A DNA stretch of 64,000 nucleotides from assembly GCF_036370855.1 (NCBI RefSeq), contig NC_088108.1, positions 9,447,448 to 9,511,447 on the forward strand, given 5' to 3'. Positions 1 to 13,450 of the stretch are shown piece by piece; position 1 is the first letter of the stretch, and each line of letters starts with the position of its first letter. The position numbers were made by a program, and so were the translations under genes. This stretch comes from Dromaius novaehollandiae. Taxonomy: Eukaryota; Chordata; Aves; Casuariiformes; Dromaiidae. A model generated the notes under the pieces. That model was not told the DNA's origin, did no database searches, and saw nothing but the letters and a program-made list of their open reading frames with translations.

Positions 1-3000
1 ATTCCTGCTGAACTTCCCACTGCCTTCCGAGCGCTAGGGAGAGCCCTACTCCTGAGCAATTTCCTCATGTCTGAACCGAGAATAACTTTGCAAAATGTCC
101 AGAGATTCTGGATAAGAGATAAAGATATATATCATCCTGGAAGGACAAGGCACTCAAGTGTGACATCTTGAATGAACTGCAGCAAAAACTCATATTGAAA
201 CCTCAGTCACTGAAAGAAAAAAGAAATCCTCCTCTTCTGTCCAATAAAGGGTTAAAGGTTCAAAATAAATAGACTTAGCAATTCTGGGTGCAATATTAGC
301 TCAGATACATGAGCTGAATCCATATGGCATATTAACAATTCCCAGCAAGGAAACAATTTCAGGAGCTATTCATTTAAGCAATAGTTTTCATTCTATCTAA
401 ATACTGGAAGCAATAAAGGCTCCTACGCACCCAGTAAAATAGATGAGGAAATGGCATGGTATGAAAATCGGAGAATAGGAGACAGCTGTCAGAGCTCCAA
501 GGAATAGAAGGTATTATTTTTATTTTTCCTACTCTGCCTTTGTGTGCTTGAAAGGGGTACACACACAGCCTGCCTAGGTATCTAATTCCAAAGCAGCATC
601 CAAAGATAGGAGCTTATATTCCTCCCACTTTCAGTGGGGAGAGGTGGATGTTTCCAATGGGGCCAGAAGGTGATTCAGAAGACCAAAAAATTACGTGCCT
701 AAAACAGGGAATGGGCGAATAATCCTCTCACCTGTAAAGCAGTTGGACCTGTCTCAGCACTGTCCCTTTAGATATTCCACTATTGTTCTGAAACTCCACA
801 CCAAACATAAGAGAAGTCTTCGTACAAGCATTCCCCTATGTGCAGCATGGGAGCAACAGTGCACGCTTAGCCCCAGTCTGTCCCCATCCACCCGTAATGC
901 CCTGCAGGAACACCACATCCATAGGACCACATATTCCTCCTTAGGAAGGCCTGATCTCGCAGGCAGCAGAGGACTACAGAATGGTTCAAGGAACCTTTGT
1001 TTGGTCCATACAAGAAACATCTTACGGCTGTGGAGAACAAGCCACAGAATATGCATTTCTCCAGAGAATGATTTTTTTCCTAACAAGATCTGATCATCCT
1101 CTGCTCTCGCCAATGTCTGTGAAAAAAGGGCAGAAGCATCACAGCATACTTCAGCAACAAACACTAAGGATCTGATCTTTCTAGACATAGGTCTAGATAT
1201 TGTAATAGAAAAGTCTGTGGGTGTTTCTGCATCATATTTAATAGGAGCTGGGTCAAACGCAGGATGGAGGCTGACATTCCCCACCGAGACAAAGGGCAAC
1301 TGTGACCTGGAGCCATTTCATCTCATTACCATCAGACCATCCAACTAGTCACATCAGTACTGCACAGAGACAAAGGTTTTGTCCTGCCTCCTGTCATCCA
1401 GCATTTCAATAGTTGCTTTCCCAAAAACGGCTAGTCACAGGCAGGAAGAATCACATCTCTCTCTCCAGGAGGATTATGCAGATTGCCAGGAAGTCACAAA
1501 CTTCTCACCACTACAGCAAAATCACCTAAATGCTTTACTTTGTTCTACTTGCTGTTGAATCACCATATTTGGCCATATACAGAGACAGGATCCTGCATTT
1601 GATGGATCCAGGGGTACGGTGCAACTTCTGTTTATGGGGTTTATATCTACAAACCTTCTTCAAAAGGAACAGTAACAAAATGTCAAATATTCAAAAATTC
1701 TGAGGCATTCAGGAAGCCTACAGTGCACCTGGCACCGTCCTCTGAATGCAGCACTGCTAGTGCCTTGCTGTGTCCTTCATCCTGTCCCATCAGATGCACG
1801 GAGTGCCCTCACCTGAGCTGTGCTTTGAATACCAGCTACTTCTGGGATCACCTTAGATATTCTTCTTGTTCAAGCAACTCCGCATTGATGCTCCCCTCAA
1901 CGTTATTTCAGCCTTGCTGCCAGCTAATCAGACTAAACAGATCAGCACTCAGTTTCCCCAGAGTCTGTAGAAATGAGACTTTTAATTCTAAGAGAATGCT
2001 AAGGGCTTCTGATAAGAGCTGAAGCCTCCTCTGTCACCAGCCTCAGGAGGGACTGAAACCATTGAACGTCTTGCAGAGAAATCTGTCTACATTTAGCCAC
2101 CAAGCTCTGGGGTAGGATGTGCACATGTTGTACACAAGAGCTTAATAAATTCAGTTGCAACTTCTGTAATGCTATCATTGCAGGGAGGAAAGAGCATTTT
2201 ATCAGAGCATACAAAGAGAAGTTTCTTCTTCTGTAACACTCCCTCCCAAATGACAAAAAAACCCATATCCGCAGCCACTCAAAAGGCTTTCCTTCAGGAG
2301 CCACAAAGACCTTTCACTTTTCTTTCAGGCTAAAAAAGCTTTCTGCAATGTCACGTTCATGTCCCATTTTTCACCATCTCTTCTTTGCCCAGTCCTTCTA
2401 CATGCCCTCTCTGCTTCCCTTCTCCAGATCTGGGTCCTCTTTGAACAGCCATTCTGTTCTAGCAGTTGGGAGAGGGAAAACACACTCCCCTCTTCTTACC
2501 TTTTCCTCTTTCCAACCAGCAATGCTCCCCCATCTGCCCAGCAAAGCATCAGCGTGGAGCTGCCCTGTGTGTCTGGGGGACGAGCTGCTCTAGATGGCAC
2601 GCAAATGGCAGTGAATTGGTATTTGATGTGCATACACTTGCTTCTCTACGCAGACTATTTGCACTTCTGCAGAACATGAAAACTAGGAGAAAAAAATGGA
2701 CAAACCAGGGAAATTAAGATTGACCTCCCCTGTTCACTTCATAACTGTATTGTGAACACTGCAGCTCTGCCTTTAGGTCTTGCGAACTTAGCCACATACA
2801 AGGTATGCTCCATCATACTGACATCTGACATAGAAGCCTAGCATACAGACTTATACTCTGCAAAGCAAAGGCTACCTATACTGCAGTGATGATTCCTGTA
2901 AGCTCCAAGTTCCTGTCCTTAGTCAGCCGTTACAGGGATGTTCAAAGTATATTCCTGCCAAGAAGTCCAACCATGAAAACAAAAGCCAACAAGAGGTTGA

Positions 3001-3500
3001 AAACAGGGATACTGCCAAAGAAAATCTGACCTTTCTGATTATAAGTCTGTGACATATCATGAGTACTATATATGTTAGATGATCCTGCTCAAACCACTTT
3101 GAAAGTCAGCCATTAAATATTGTACAGTAAATCAGGTGCAGACTCATTGCCTCGTACTGAAATTTATGCCTAAGCTTTAGAGACCTTACAAAAAATTACA
3201 GCAGGGAGAATTGAGGCCACCATCCTGCAGAGAAACATCTTCATTAACCAAAATGATAGGGCTACCATTGACATATACAGCAAATCTGCTCAGTTAGATG
3301 ACCTGGAGGGGAACACCACCTCCTAAGAAGCTTGCACCCCTGAGTCTCAAAATGAGTGGAGTCACAAGGCCTCACAGGTCTGTGTCCTTGGCCCTTTCTT
3401 TAAGCCAAGTCACGCATGGTGATGAAGCACTGAGCACATTCAGTTCCATGAAACTCACTGGTCTCATAACGTCTCTTGCTGAATTGAGTAATTCTGTTAT
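1..3500. other. Intergenic DNA, no supported gene
   Basis: I see no exon chain, CpG island or recognisable protein family here. Open frames exist on both strands, notably around 695-1299, but they have no family motifs and no conserved splice context. Composition is ordinary AT-leaning unique sequence. Confidence 0.6.
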
Positions 3501-3519
3501 TTTTTAGTGATTATAGTCT

Positions 3520-3900
3520 TGGAGGAACCTGGGGCAAAGGACTGAAGGGACCTCAAGGATGACTGAATCCAGGCTCTTCTTGAAATCCGGTCATATAAAC
3601 CCACTCACAAGACTCGCAAATTCAGGCTTTAAACTAGCAAGGTAGTTTATTCCCAGTGCTCTGTGGATATGGCTTTTCAAGATATTAGTGCTTTGATGGT
3701 TAACTGGTTCTGCAGAATTTTTAGGAAGTTTTATATAATACTTGTTCTCTTTACAGCTCTACCTGCAAAGTACTTCAAGAGATTCTCTGTTAAGACTACT
3801 ATGGTAAACCTGCTGACTCCATAATACAAATTCAAAGTAATTCCAGGTCAAACCTTTAATCAAAGAGACCTCTCTAAGCTTCTCACCCTTATTAAAGAGA
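3520..3900 (+). repeat. Possible ancient CR1-like LINE 3' end
   Basis: The stretch starts with a segment (about 3538-3566) resembling the 'GAAGGGACCT...' block near the 3' end of avian CR1 elements. At about 3646-3665 a 'TTATTCCCAGTGCTCTG' segment resembles the following CR1 block, and a weaker match follows to about 3900. The blocks come in the right order for a plus-strand element, but divergence is high. This is recognition by eye from memory of the CR1 3' consensus. It could equally be another old CR1/L3-clade fragment. Confidence 0.35.
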
Positions 3901-6900
3901 TTTACAAAACCGTGAAGGAGGTTGGAGAGTTAATGATGTGCCATTTAAAGAGGCTCCATTAAGATTTGGGTATTTTTATCTTTTAGAAAAATGCATTTGC
4001 AGATTATAACTCTAAGGAGACAATTATAAGAGCATTCTGAGAGTCTTTTCACTTGATCTATAAAGGGGAGAAATGGTACAGCAGAGTATAGGAAAGAAAA
4101 TACACTGCCTAAGCCTTTTTCTTGAATAGGACCCTAACTAGCCATGTTGCAGCTGCAGTGGAGTGTCTTATATTATTGTGATTTATTACTGCGGGGGCCA
4201 CATCATCTGCCAAAGTGTGCTTGTAAAAAATGAAATGGTTTCCAAAGGAAACATTAGAATAAGACAGATTTTAGATTTGCATTTTTACCCTGATTAGTGT
4301 CTGCGAAGTTCTTTTGAAAACTTTTGTATCAAACACAAATACAAAATTATTGCCAAACACAGTTTGCATTTCAGAAGATTTCAGGAAGGAAGTCCAGTTA
4401 CCACAGAAAGTGGAGGAAGAGAACGGTTACAGGAGTGGGAATGCAGAACGGTACTGAAAGAAAAAAAGAAGTGGCAATCTTCCAACATGCTGTGCCTTGG
4501 ACCAAATTGCTTTCTGTCTAACACGAGTTGTTCGCAGGCGTTGAGTTATTCCGTTAACCTGTTAGTTCGACCTTGGACACTAAGCTTCAAATCAAATGGA
4601 AGTAACAAATTAAGGCTTGATCCTGTACTCCAACTTCCCTTTCACTTCAAATGGAGGAAGGAGGAAAGGGATTGGGACCTACGTTAATGTTTATCACAGT
4701 GGTATTCCAGATGGACATCCAACCAGAAAAATCACCAAAAGGAAAACTCCCACAATTAGCATAACTAGTGCTGACAGACAATTTGGGATCACTGTAGAAG
4801 ATAAAATGGTAATATTTTCATTGACTACAATAGCATCTAAGAGCCTCAGACAGACAGCCTTGTTCTTGCGAGATGTTTGTATGCATTATGAGCACTTCTG
4901 TCAGCTTCTATCAATTTCTCAATTTCAAAGGGGAAGGAATTCAGTCTCACAGTATTTTTTTTCATAATTATAGTCGAGATGACAGAGCAGAACTGTAAAG
5001 GAAGTGCCAATACTTCCATCAGAAAGACCTCAGGAACTTACAATACATATCTTTTATATCCTTGTATTGGACATTAAAGCATGGGAAGAGGAAAAACAAA
5101 GTGCAAACACATGGAAAGGAAAAAATATGCAATAAGCAAAATAGACTGGCAAGCTGGAATAGTGGGTATTCTGGCATGAACACCCAGAAGTACATGACTA
5201 CTGACTGGGCAAACAAGCCTCTTGGTCAGTATCAACTTGAGCCATGTGGTATGAAACACTGAAATATTAGCAGTGGGTAAGTACTGACATCTTGTTGCCT
5301 AAGGAGGTGACTTGACTTTTAGATGTGTCAAGAAGTTGCACTGGCAAACTACTGCTGTCCCAAATAGCATGGTATCATTTAGTATAATTGCTAACTTTAA
5401 TTTTCCAGGATAGGTATCATAAAGCACAAATAGCTGCCGTGAGACACTGAGAACAAAGCAGCTTTGGTAGTTAACAGTACTGAGCAGAAGTCCACCCGGA
5501 TCTCCTCTGAGTTTATATAGTCTTCAGAGTGGATATAAAAAATCCAGGGGAATAATCAGAGGCAAGTACGGGCGGAAATATGTGACTGATCATGAAGGAA
5601 GTACAGTTTATTGACCTGGGTCTTCCCACCTTTATCTGGATTCTTCCTAGAGAAGTTTTGGAGCAGTTCTACAAAGACTTATTTCTGTGTTTGAACTTGA
5701 GATAGCAGTTGTAACCAATAGCACCTCTCCTGATAAGCCAGGAATTTCTGCATCCACATGCAAGAAGCACATGAGTTATAACATCTCAATCCATCTGTTT
5801 TAACATCAGCCTATAAAATGGTGATCTACCAGCTGTTCAGTCTTCCACCTGCTTCCTTTTCTCTGTTCATGGTCAAAACAAGAACCTCACCTAAAATACT
5901 GCACATTTCCTTGGGTAGCTAGGGTCATGCTGTGATGAGGCCTATCAGATTTATTTTAAAACTATGGCAGGCTCAAACAATCAGAGTCTTTCCAAGCATA
6001 CAGTGTAGTTCTCTTCCTATACATTATTTCTACAAGCCCATTCCAGTTACCCTGTCCCAAAGCCTTTTCACATAAAGCCTCTTCCAAAGCCTTCTCATAC
6101 AGAGAAGACAGATAACACAAAAGAATCCACTGAAATTGTTTCAGATGGCTTGCTTGATAAATGTTCAAGATACGCTGTTGACAGTATATTTTTAAATATT
6201 TAGGATTAATAACTAAAACTGATTCAGCACTAAGAATCTTCTAACTTTGTTCTGATCAGGAAAAATCATGTTCAGCTGTAAGACTAGTATCATTAAAATT
6301 CTATTTCAGAGAACCACTGTTAAAAGATAATTTTGCTCTTCAAATTAGGAGAGAGAATTAATAATTGAATCCAAAGACCTAGTTATATATTTGGTGGGTT
6401 TGTTTCCTAATAGAAAGAATGATTTGAGCAGAAATCCATTAAATTTTTTAGTATTCCCATGCTAGTCTGATTCTAAGCTTTTCCATTAAGTAGCACAGTC
6501 ATAATGGCATTAAACCACTTAAGCAGCAAAAACAGCACATAATTATCACTTTTAATTCAATCTTTTAGAGTGTGAATAGATACTGTACATCACTGACAAT
6601 TCACAGTCCTAAACAGATTTTTCTGTTCCTTCATAGCTCGTATCCTGAGATAACCAACCCAAACACACATATGTTCTCATGAAAAAATCCTTAAAATAAT
6701 GAGATAATAAAATTGAGCCCAGATGAAAGATGGTGTAACAATCAGCTACTGCAATATTCTTATCTGAAAGTAGATGGTTCAGTGTGACTGGGAAATAGGG
6801 CACTATCATTCACCTATCAGTACACCAGCAAATGAAACTGAGTGTACTCTCAGGATTATCTTCATGTTAAATATTGCATATTTTTTTTTAAAAAGTCCAC

Positions 6901-8980
6901 ATATAGAGGATAAAATACATGAAAGCTCTATGGAAATGAGGGGAGGACAGAGGAGACTAAACCGCATGTAACATTCCCTCCCCTGCCCCTCGACAGATCC
7001 CACTGTATTTACCACCTGGGACCTCTTTCCCTTGGCAATTCGGGAGTGTGACACCTCATCTGTACGTGCTGAGCCAAGTGGCAGGGACAACTGCTTGCCC
7101 TCTGCCACCAAAGGGCTAGTGGGGGGTGCAGCTGGTGCCAATAGAAATAATATTCACTGAGCAGTGCGGCCCTGCCAGTACTGCAGGGAGCCAGGAGCCA
7201 TGCTGAGCACTGTAGGCTCAGAAATCCCTCAGGTGCCTTTCTCCTGGGTCTCCTTCTTCTGTGATTATGCCATATCTCTGACACGCTGTTCTCAGTACCA
7301 CAGTGCCAAAGAGCAGAGTGGTACCTTTTTACTTGTATATGGAAGAGGGATATATAAATATATATCTACCAATAAATGGCAGAGCTCAGGAGCACTGTGG
7401 TTCAGTTACTGACAGCAGTGCCTTTGCTGAAGGCTGCAGCACAGTAGCTGCAATAATAAAGGCTGCGCAAGTCAGGAGATCTAAACACAGCCCACTATTT
7501 AGGAATTGAGCTAAAGGAAAGCAGGCTGCATGCTAGGACTAGCCAAACTGAGCCCCCGTGAGACAACGCCGTCAACATCTGTTTGAAAGGGGAAGAGGCT
7601 GAAATCTGACACACTGAGTGATCTCAGATGCAGCAATCTCAGACCCTGGGTGCCCTTTGCCTGCAGTCTGTGCTGCTCCCTGCTCACAAGCACACACTTA
7701 TCAGCACTGCTTACCAGAAAGGAAAAGCATAAAGCTTCTACCACATTTTCCTCCAAATTGCAGTCCCAGAATGACCGCATCCCTTCCCGGACAGAACAAA
7801 CTCTCTTTCACGGTCCTCAGCTAACAGATGAAGATGAAGCAGTTCTTTCCCCACCCCGAGGGCCAGGCATATAATGTTCATGGCACATCTCCTCTCCACT
7901 AAATCATAGATTTACAATTGCAGTACGGGGCTCTGAGTTGCTGCTCTAACATCATTAATATTTCCAGTTTGCTGAAAACCCATGTATCTAGCAGACACTT
8001 TTGTTTTGCCTCTGCACATACAGCTTGGGAGGCTCCTATTTCAACATCAGTAAAGGAAAACAAATGTCTGCTTGGAGTATCTAACATTTCAGAACCTCTC
8101 TTTCCGCTGTGGACGGAGGAGGTATGTTGGCATTTGATGCACGAAGGCATCTCATAGAAGCTATTGACATGCAGGCCTCTCAAAAGCTCTGCTATTTCTA
8201 CCCTTCCTCTTGCTCCCTTTCCCTTAATAGGATAGCATCGACAGAACTTCATAGATCTCTCCATCTAGTAACAGTAACTATTTACTCCCCACAACCCCTT
8301 TCAAAGTAAATACTGTGCCAGAAGTATTTGCATCTCTAGGATGCCAGCAACCAAACTGAGACTAAGAGCTAAAGAAGATCTTCTCAGACCCTGGATTAGA
8401 ACTTCTGTAATCCAAAATGCAAATCTAGTCCTGTTCTAGGCCCAGGATTCCCCACCTGGAGCTGGTGCACCACAGATGGTCTCTAAGTCCTGTCAAGACA
8501 GGGCCCAAAGAGCCAGGTTCCTCTCCTGGCTTGTCTGCATGCCACAGGGCTGCCTTTGTCCCTGCTGCTGACAATGATGCTACCCACCTATGCAAACTTA
8601 GCCTGAAAACCTCTGCTGATACCACAATTTTCTGCAGAGACACCTTTCAAATACTGGAGCCTCAGACTGATAAAAGCAAGCTCCTTACAGATGCACTCAA
8701 ACAACCTCATCACTCATATTTTTATTTTAAAACATGATTAAGGACCCATTCTTTTTGATAGAATTCTATTTTTACCTCCACTATATTTTGCTTTGGGAGC
8801 TTGAAAAATAAGGTTTCTCTCTCTCTTTTTTTTTCCTCCCTGTTTCTGTTTGATCAATAATGATTCTTTCCCCCCTGTGTTTCTAAGAGAGATGACATGA
8901 ACATGGCCAGTTCCTATTCTCTCTCCATTGTATTTGTGCATCGGAGCTACACACAGTGATGTCAGCTCAGCTCCGGGCAT
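3901..8980. other. Intergenic DNA, no supported gene
   Basis: No exon chain, CpG island or protein family is recognisable. I looked specifically at about 3.8-4.8 kb for a relic of C1GALT1C1, because a simple tandem duplication that also copied MCTS1 sequence would place one there. I saw none. There is a pyrimidine-rich patch at about 8818-8875. Confidence 0.6.
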
Positions 8981-8984
8981 TGTC

Positions 8985-9245
8985 TCTGTTAGTTCAATTC
9001 CAGCAGAACTGCTGGAGCTAGCAGGACATTAGCATTCACTTGATTGATTTAGCATAGCCAGAGAATAAGATGGCTTCTGCATTCAGCTACACACATTAAA
9101 AACAGAAGGAATTACAAAATAGTCCAAAGTTAGTAAGTTCTTCTGGAGTCCCCCATCTTTTGCTTCTCATATATCTTCCTGTGCTTGAAAGCATCATTTA
9201 AATAATGGTGATTTCAAAACCAAGCCCTTCCTTGACTATGCTCAT
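8985..9245 (-). pseudogene. Decayed direct copy of the MCTS1 terminal exon and 3'UTR
   Basis: Read on the minus strand, 9244 down to about 9170 aligns with the coding part of MCTS1 exon 6 (19851 to 19770), and about 9170 down to 9031 aligns with its 3'UTR. A run of about 27 bases around 9092-9118 is identical, as is nearly all of 9031-9060. The coding part is broken: small indels and an in-frame stop lie in the first third, the normal stop is displaced, and the splice acceptor AG before the exon is missing. The poly(A) signal AATAAA of the real gene is AATCAA here. Weaker similarity appears to continue past the cleavage site (to about 8985) and into intron-like pyrimidine-rich sequence on the other side. 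That favours a DNA-level duplication over a retrocopy. The copy has the same orientation as MCTS1, offset by about 10.6 kb, and is not expected to be functional as protein. Confidence 0.75.
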
Positions 9246-12200
9246 AGATGAAAGATGAGAGAAAAGTGATTTAAAACTATTGTTTAACATAGTTAATCAA
9301 CTTAACAGATTTCAAGGTTAAAAGAGGCTGTTATGTATCATCCCCTATACACACAGACCATAAAATTCCATCCAGTAATTCCTGCACTTAGTCCAGCAAT
9401 TGGAGAAAACACTTTTTCAGAGGTAAATACCTCAACCTGGGCATTGAAATCAATATTAAAAAATGTAACACTGTACCTCTTGCTTGCTTTAAAGCCTTCT
9501 TCCTCTGTCCAGTGCCTACCACTGTTACACTATCATGGGGTCACATGTGGCTGCACACATTTGCTCAAGATGCACATGACCTACGAAGAGTCCATGTCTT
9601 TACCTCCTGCCACCTGCCTGAACAGATGCTGCCAATCCTTACCACTGTTTGGAGATAAATTAGGTTCAGATGCTCTCCTGTTCTCTTGGCCAGTCAGGGG
9701 CTTGCTTCAAGCTGATTCACAACACTCAGGCTCTGCTGCATCATTCCTCTTCAGTGCAGCTTGCATGGATTATAGATTTTGAGTGCAAATCCAAACTGAA
9801 GAGGAGGATGCAGGGCAAAATTTTCAGAAGAGAGTGCTAAAATTTGGCTCCAGAATCCACACTCACCCAAAAGAAATGCTGAGCTGAGCAGCATCCTGTG
9901 AAGTCAATAAAGAAACCTGGCTCTACCTGCCTGCTAATTAGAATCTCCATCCTGCTATTCTGAGGTTCCAGAACATGGATCCCAAACCTCTTGCAACAAT
10001 AGGATCACAGACCTCAGCAGATACAATTTGTTCGATTATGCGCGTTCCAGGCTGAACAAAACAATGAAAGTACCAGGCATATAACAGAGCAGTGATACTA
10101 TGGCCTCTTTGTAAAAGGCACTCTCGAGCTGCATTTTCCCTGTTGGCTTTCGTGGGAGTTCATCTATCAAAGATGAGGGTTTGTAACCCTCAGACAATAA
10201 CTGTGCTTGACCATCTCTTCTGATAGAGCCTGATGGACTGGCATAACTCAGCATATATCCCAACAGCTTCCATATTATAGGTACATGGGTGATATGAGAA
10301 CCAAGACAATTTTCTTAATTCAACCATTCTAATTATTTCTAATAATTCTAACCATTTCTGATAACTTCAACAGTATCTTCTAAGGGTTCTGTTGATACTG
10401 CCAACAGCTGAACTGGTGTTTTAACTAGCCAGAAACATCCATAATAGCTCATCTCTAGCTTCCGCTACCCATTCTGAATGTTACAGCACTGCTTTATGCT
10501 AACCTTCTCTCAGCTGCACACTTACGTAACAGAAACAGAGGAGTCTGTTTCCAAAAGAGTGGACAGTCATTTGTGACCATTAACAAGCAGTCACTGTAAA
10601 ATATGACAACTCATGTGTCAGCTGAAACATTTCACATGAATTGGAACAAACTTCCTCTCACATATGCTTTGATAAGAGCCAATCTCTCAAGGACATTTTG
10701 GATCACACAGTGAGAACGTACTGTCTGATGTCTTTCCTTGGAGGCAACAAAAAAACATCAGAAGGCAATGTACCTGCAGCCAATGAAGAACGACAAACAG
10801 AACTTAGCAGGGGATCAGCTGTCCGTTGAGACGGGTAACAAACAGAGGAGCTCTGCAGCTCTGTCTGCAGTTCAGATCCTGGCACAGGTCTGTAGGTTTC
10901 AAAAGCTGCTATTGTTTGAGAGTGTAGTAGAGTTACTACAAGCGATGAATAATAAGGAGTGAAGTTGCAGCTAAAGAACATCTCAGTCAACAGCAAGTCA
11001 GTATTCAAAGCTGAAATTTGGCTCATATTCTGTATGCATGCATAACTACACAGGTTTTAATACAAAACTAAAGCATGGCCATTTGCAACCATATTAGGGG
11101 AGCCACCTCTCCTGGCTTGGTCCTGTCTCAGAACAGACTGCTGCCTTGTCACTCAGCAGCTCCCCTGGCTTTCCCTGCTTAACTCCCATAGTCCTGGCCC
11201 TCCCTTGGTTATGGGAACTGACTAGCTCCCAGCCCATGGTGGAATGACTTTAAACACTGATCTCTGGTAGCTCTTAAGAACAAAACTGTTTCTTGACCTG
11301 ATTATAGTAATTTGAGATGGATGGTGTACAGGGTTATGTGTCTGGAGGCTCTACCACAGCTCCAAAACACCTAGCTGGTGCAAGATCTCATGCATTCCTA
11401 CACCATTTTACTCCTTTTAACACCAAGCAACAATTTCGAGCAACACAGAAGCCAGAAGAGTCTTTTCAGATTTATAACATGCTTTACATGCTGCTTAAAC
11501 TTTCTCTTCACTGATCTGCTGTTGCATAAAGGCAATGTTGGAAATATATTAATGTGACACTCAAAATCTGTAGCTACATTAGTCATTCTGTCAGAGCCTT
11601 GGCAAGAACCTCACTAAAGTCAAGCAGGAAAACAATTTGTTGAAGCATCAACTGAAGCAGTGAGTTGCATCTCATTGAAGTATTTCTAAGTACATGATCA
11701 AGCAACTGCTGAAGCTATAAAAGCCACAGTTGGTGCTGCAAATAGGGGATACGTAACATAAACTTTGAACTGACCTCATCACTGGTACATAACCACCTGA
11801 GATTCTTCCTATTTACACCTCATAGGCAGCCAGGTGGGAAAAGATAGGATGAGTGATGTTCCTTCAGCGTAGCAGCAGAACCGCCAGAACATATAAACTG
11901 ACAGTACTTTCCTCTCCATCATAGTGTGTAACTGGGGATCAGTCCAACTGAATGGAACCATTCTGGAGATACACTGATCTAACCAAAATCACCACTTTGT
12001 AATACCTGAACCACACACAACGGTTTCCAGGCCCAGAAGAGTCAAGCAGTCAATGTTCTTACAGAACTTTGCCACAGATAACATTGTTAAATCATGCTGT
12101 CTGCAATATAGCCACTAGCCTAGAAAGCAGCTTACCTGAGTAATCAAAGCATCTGGGGAACCCAGCCAGATGCCAGGGAGTCCAGAACAGCTGAGCTGTA

Positions 12201-13450
12201 AATTGACTTAAATCAAAACCACTATTTTCAGCCAACCAGGGATAAAAAAGAAATATATACCTTCCAATATAGGCAAAACCCAGATAGGACTTTATCCTAT
12301 CCACTATGTTGGCCTCAAGGTACCCTACAAACAGCTAATAAAGGGGGAAAAAACTGCAAAACCTTTCTACAAGAGGCTGAAAAAGAGCTCTGTGAAAAGA
12401 GAGCAAATTGTTGTTCAGTCATGCTCCTTCAAGTCAAATGTCAATTCTAAATTCTTGAGAGATGATATGTAGAAAGCAATTCTGTCATATTTATTTCAAT
12501 CTGGAGCTCAGGAATAGTTGTTATTAAAGGATAGGGTAGGGTAGGGTAGGAAAGGAAAAAAATGTTCTTGCTTTGCTCTTTAAATATTAACTAATCTTGT
12601 GTGTGTGTGTTGTCCTCTATTCTAGGGGCAGGAAACAACTGATATATACTATCATTATAGTATACCTCCAGCACAGAATATTGTGCTGGTTTTAAAATGT
12701 ACGGCAATAAATCCAATAGGGGGTCAGCAAATTTATCCTGGATATGGTTTAAGGCTGGTTCCTCCTTTCATTTCCTGTCCTGTCCCCATTCATGTACCTT
12801 CTTATTTAAGAGCAGTGAATTTGTGCTACAAAATTAAACTGTTTTCCTAGCTAGTCACATAAATACATTCAGAAAGATTCAGAAGAGAAACACAGTAAAC
12901 AAAATGCTAACCAGTCTCGGCAATCATTATTTTGTCGGTACAGTTCATTAGCACAGGGGCAGAGGTATTCCCACCACAGCAGCCCTTGGCTTTTCTGGAG
13001 ATTTCAAGCTCAGAAGAGTCTGTATTTATTTCATGCTGATCAGCAGGGAAGAATCTGCAAGTCATCCTTCCCCACAAGATGGCAGGGTTTCTCTGCCTAT
13101 GGTTCTCTCCTCTTCCATGAAATTCGTTACAAGTCCCTTAGCTCAGTAGCTAGTACATCTCTGACAGCCACCTTCAGGGGAAGTTGTGGGTATTTCTAAA
13201 AGCGAATCAGCTGTGTTTGCCTGCATTTTACAAGTCTTCTGCAAATCACAAGGACACTCAGGCAACCTCATTCTTCCCAAAACCTCCTGCCTTCACCAGT
13301 CTTGCAAGACAGCCTCCCTGCCAGGTCCATCACGGGCTTTCCAAGCGCAGCCCATCTCAACAGCCCCATGGGGGACGTCTGCCATCGCTGGGGGCCAGCC
13401 ACCTCACCAGCCCCATAGGGATGCCTGCTTCAGTGCCGGGCCAAGGGGAT
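9246..13450. other. Intergenic DNA, no supported gene
   Basis: A 149-codon plus-strand frame at 9333-9782 has no recognisable domain and no splice or promoter context, so I treat it as chance. Weak intron-like similarity to 19852-19990 may extend to about 9350. A short (TAGGG)n tract lies at 12532-12553 and a short (TG)n tract at 12598-12611. Confidence 0.55.
12532..12553 (+). repeat. (TAGGG)n microsatellite
   Basis: About four tandem five-base units sit in unique DNA. The unit is one T short of the vertebrate telomere repeat, so this is a simple microsatellite. Confidence 0.8.

Noticed and set aside
754-1299. 181-codon minus-strand open frame overlapping a 132-codon plus-strand frame
   Set aside because: No domain, signal or splice context is recognisable on either strand. 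Open frames of this size occur by chance over 64 kb.
8985-9245. Functional alternative last exon of MCTS1
   Set aside because: The acceptor AG is missing, the frame has a stop and indels, and the poly(A) hexamer is mutated.
8985-9245. Processed MCTS1 retrocopy
   Set aside because: No A tail or upstream exon sequence is attached, and similarity appears to extend into intron-like and downstream flanking DNA. It is not fully excluded without an alignment.
9333-9782. 149-codon plus-strand open frame
   Set aside because: No recognisable family, no promoter or splice context. It starts in sequence that may be intron-derived from the MCTS1 duplicate.
12532-12553. Interstitial telomere repeat
   Set aside because: The unit is TAGGG, not TTAGGG, and the tract is very short.
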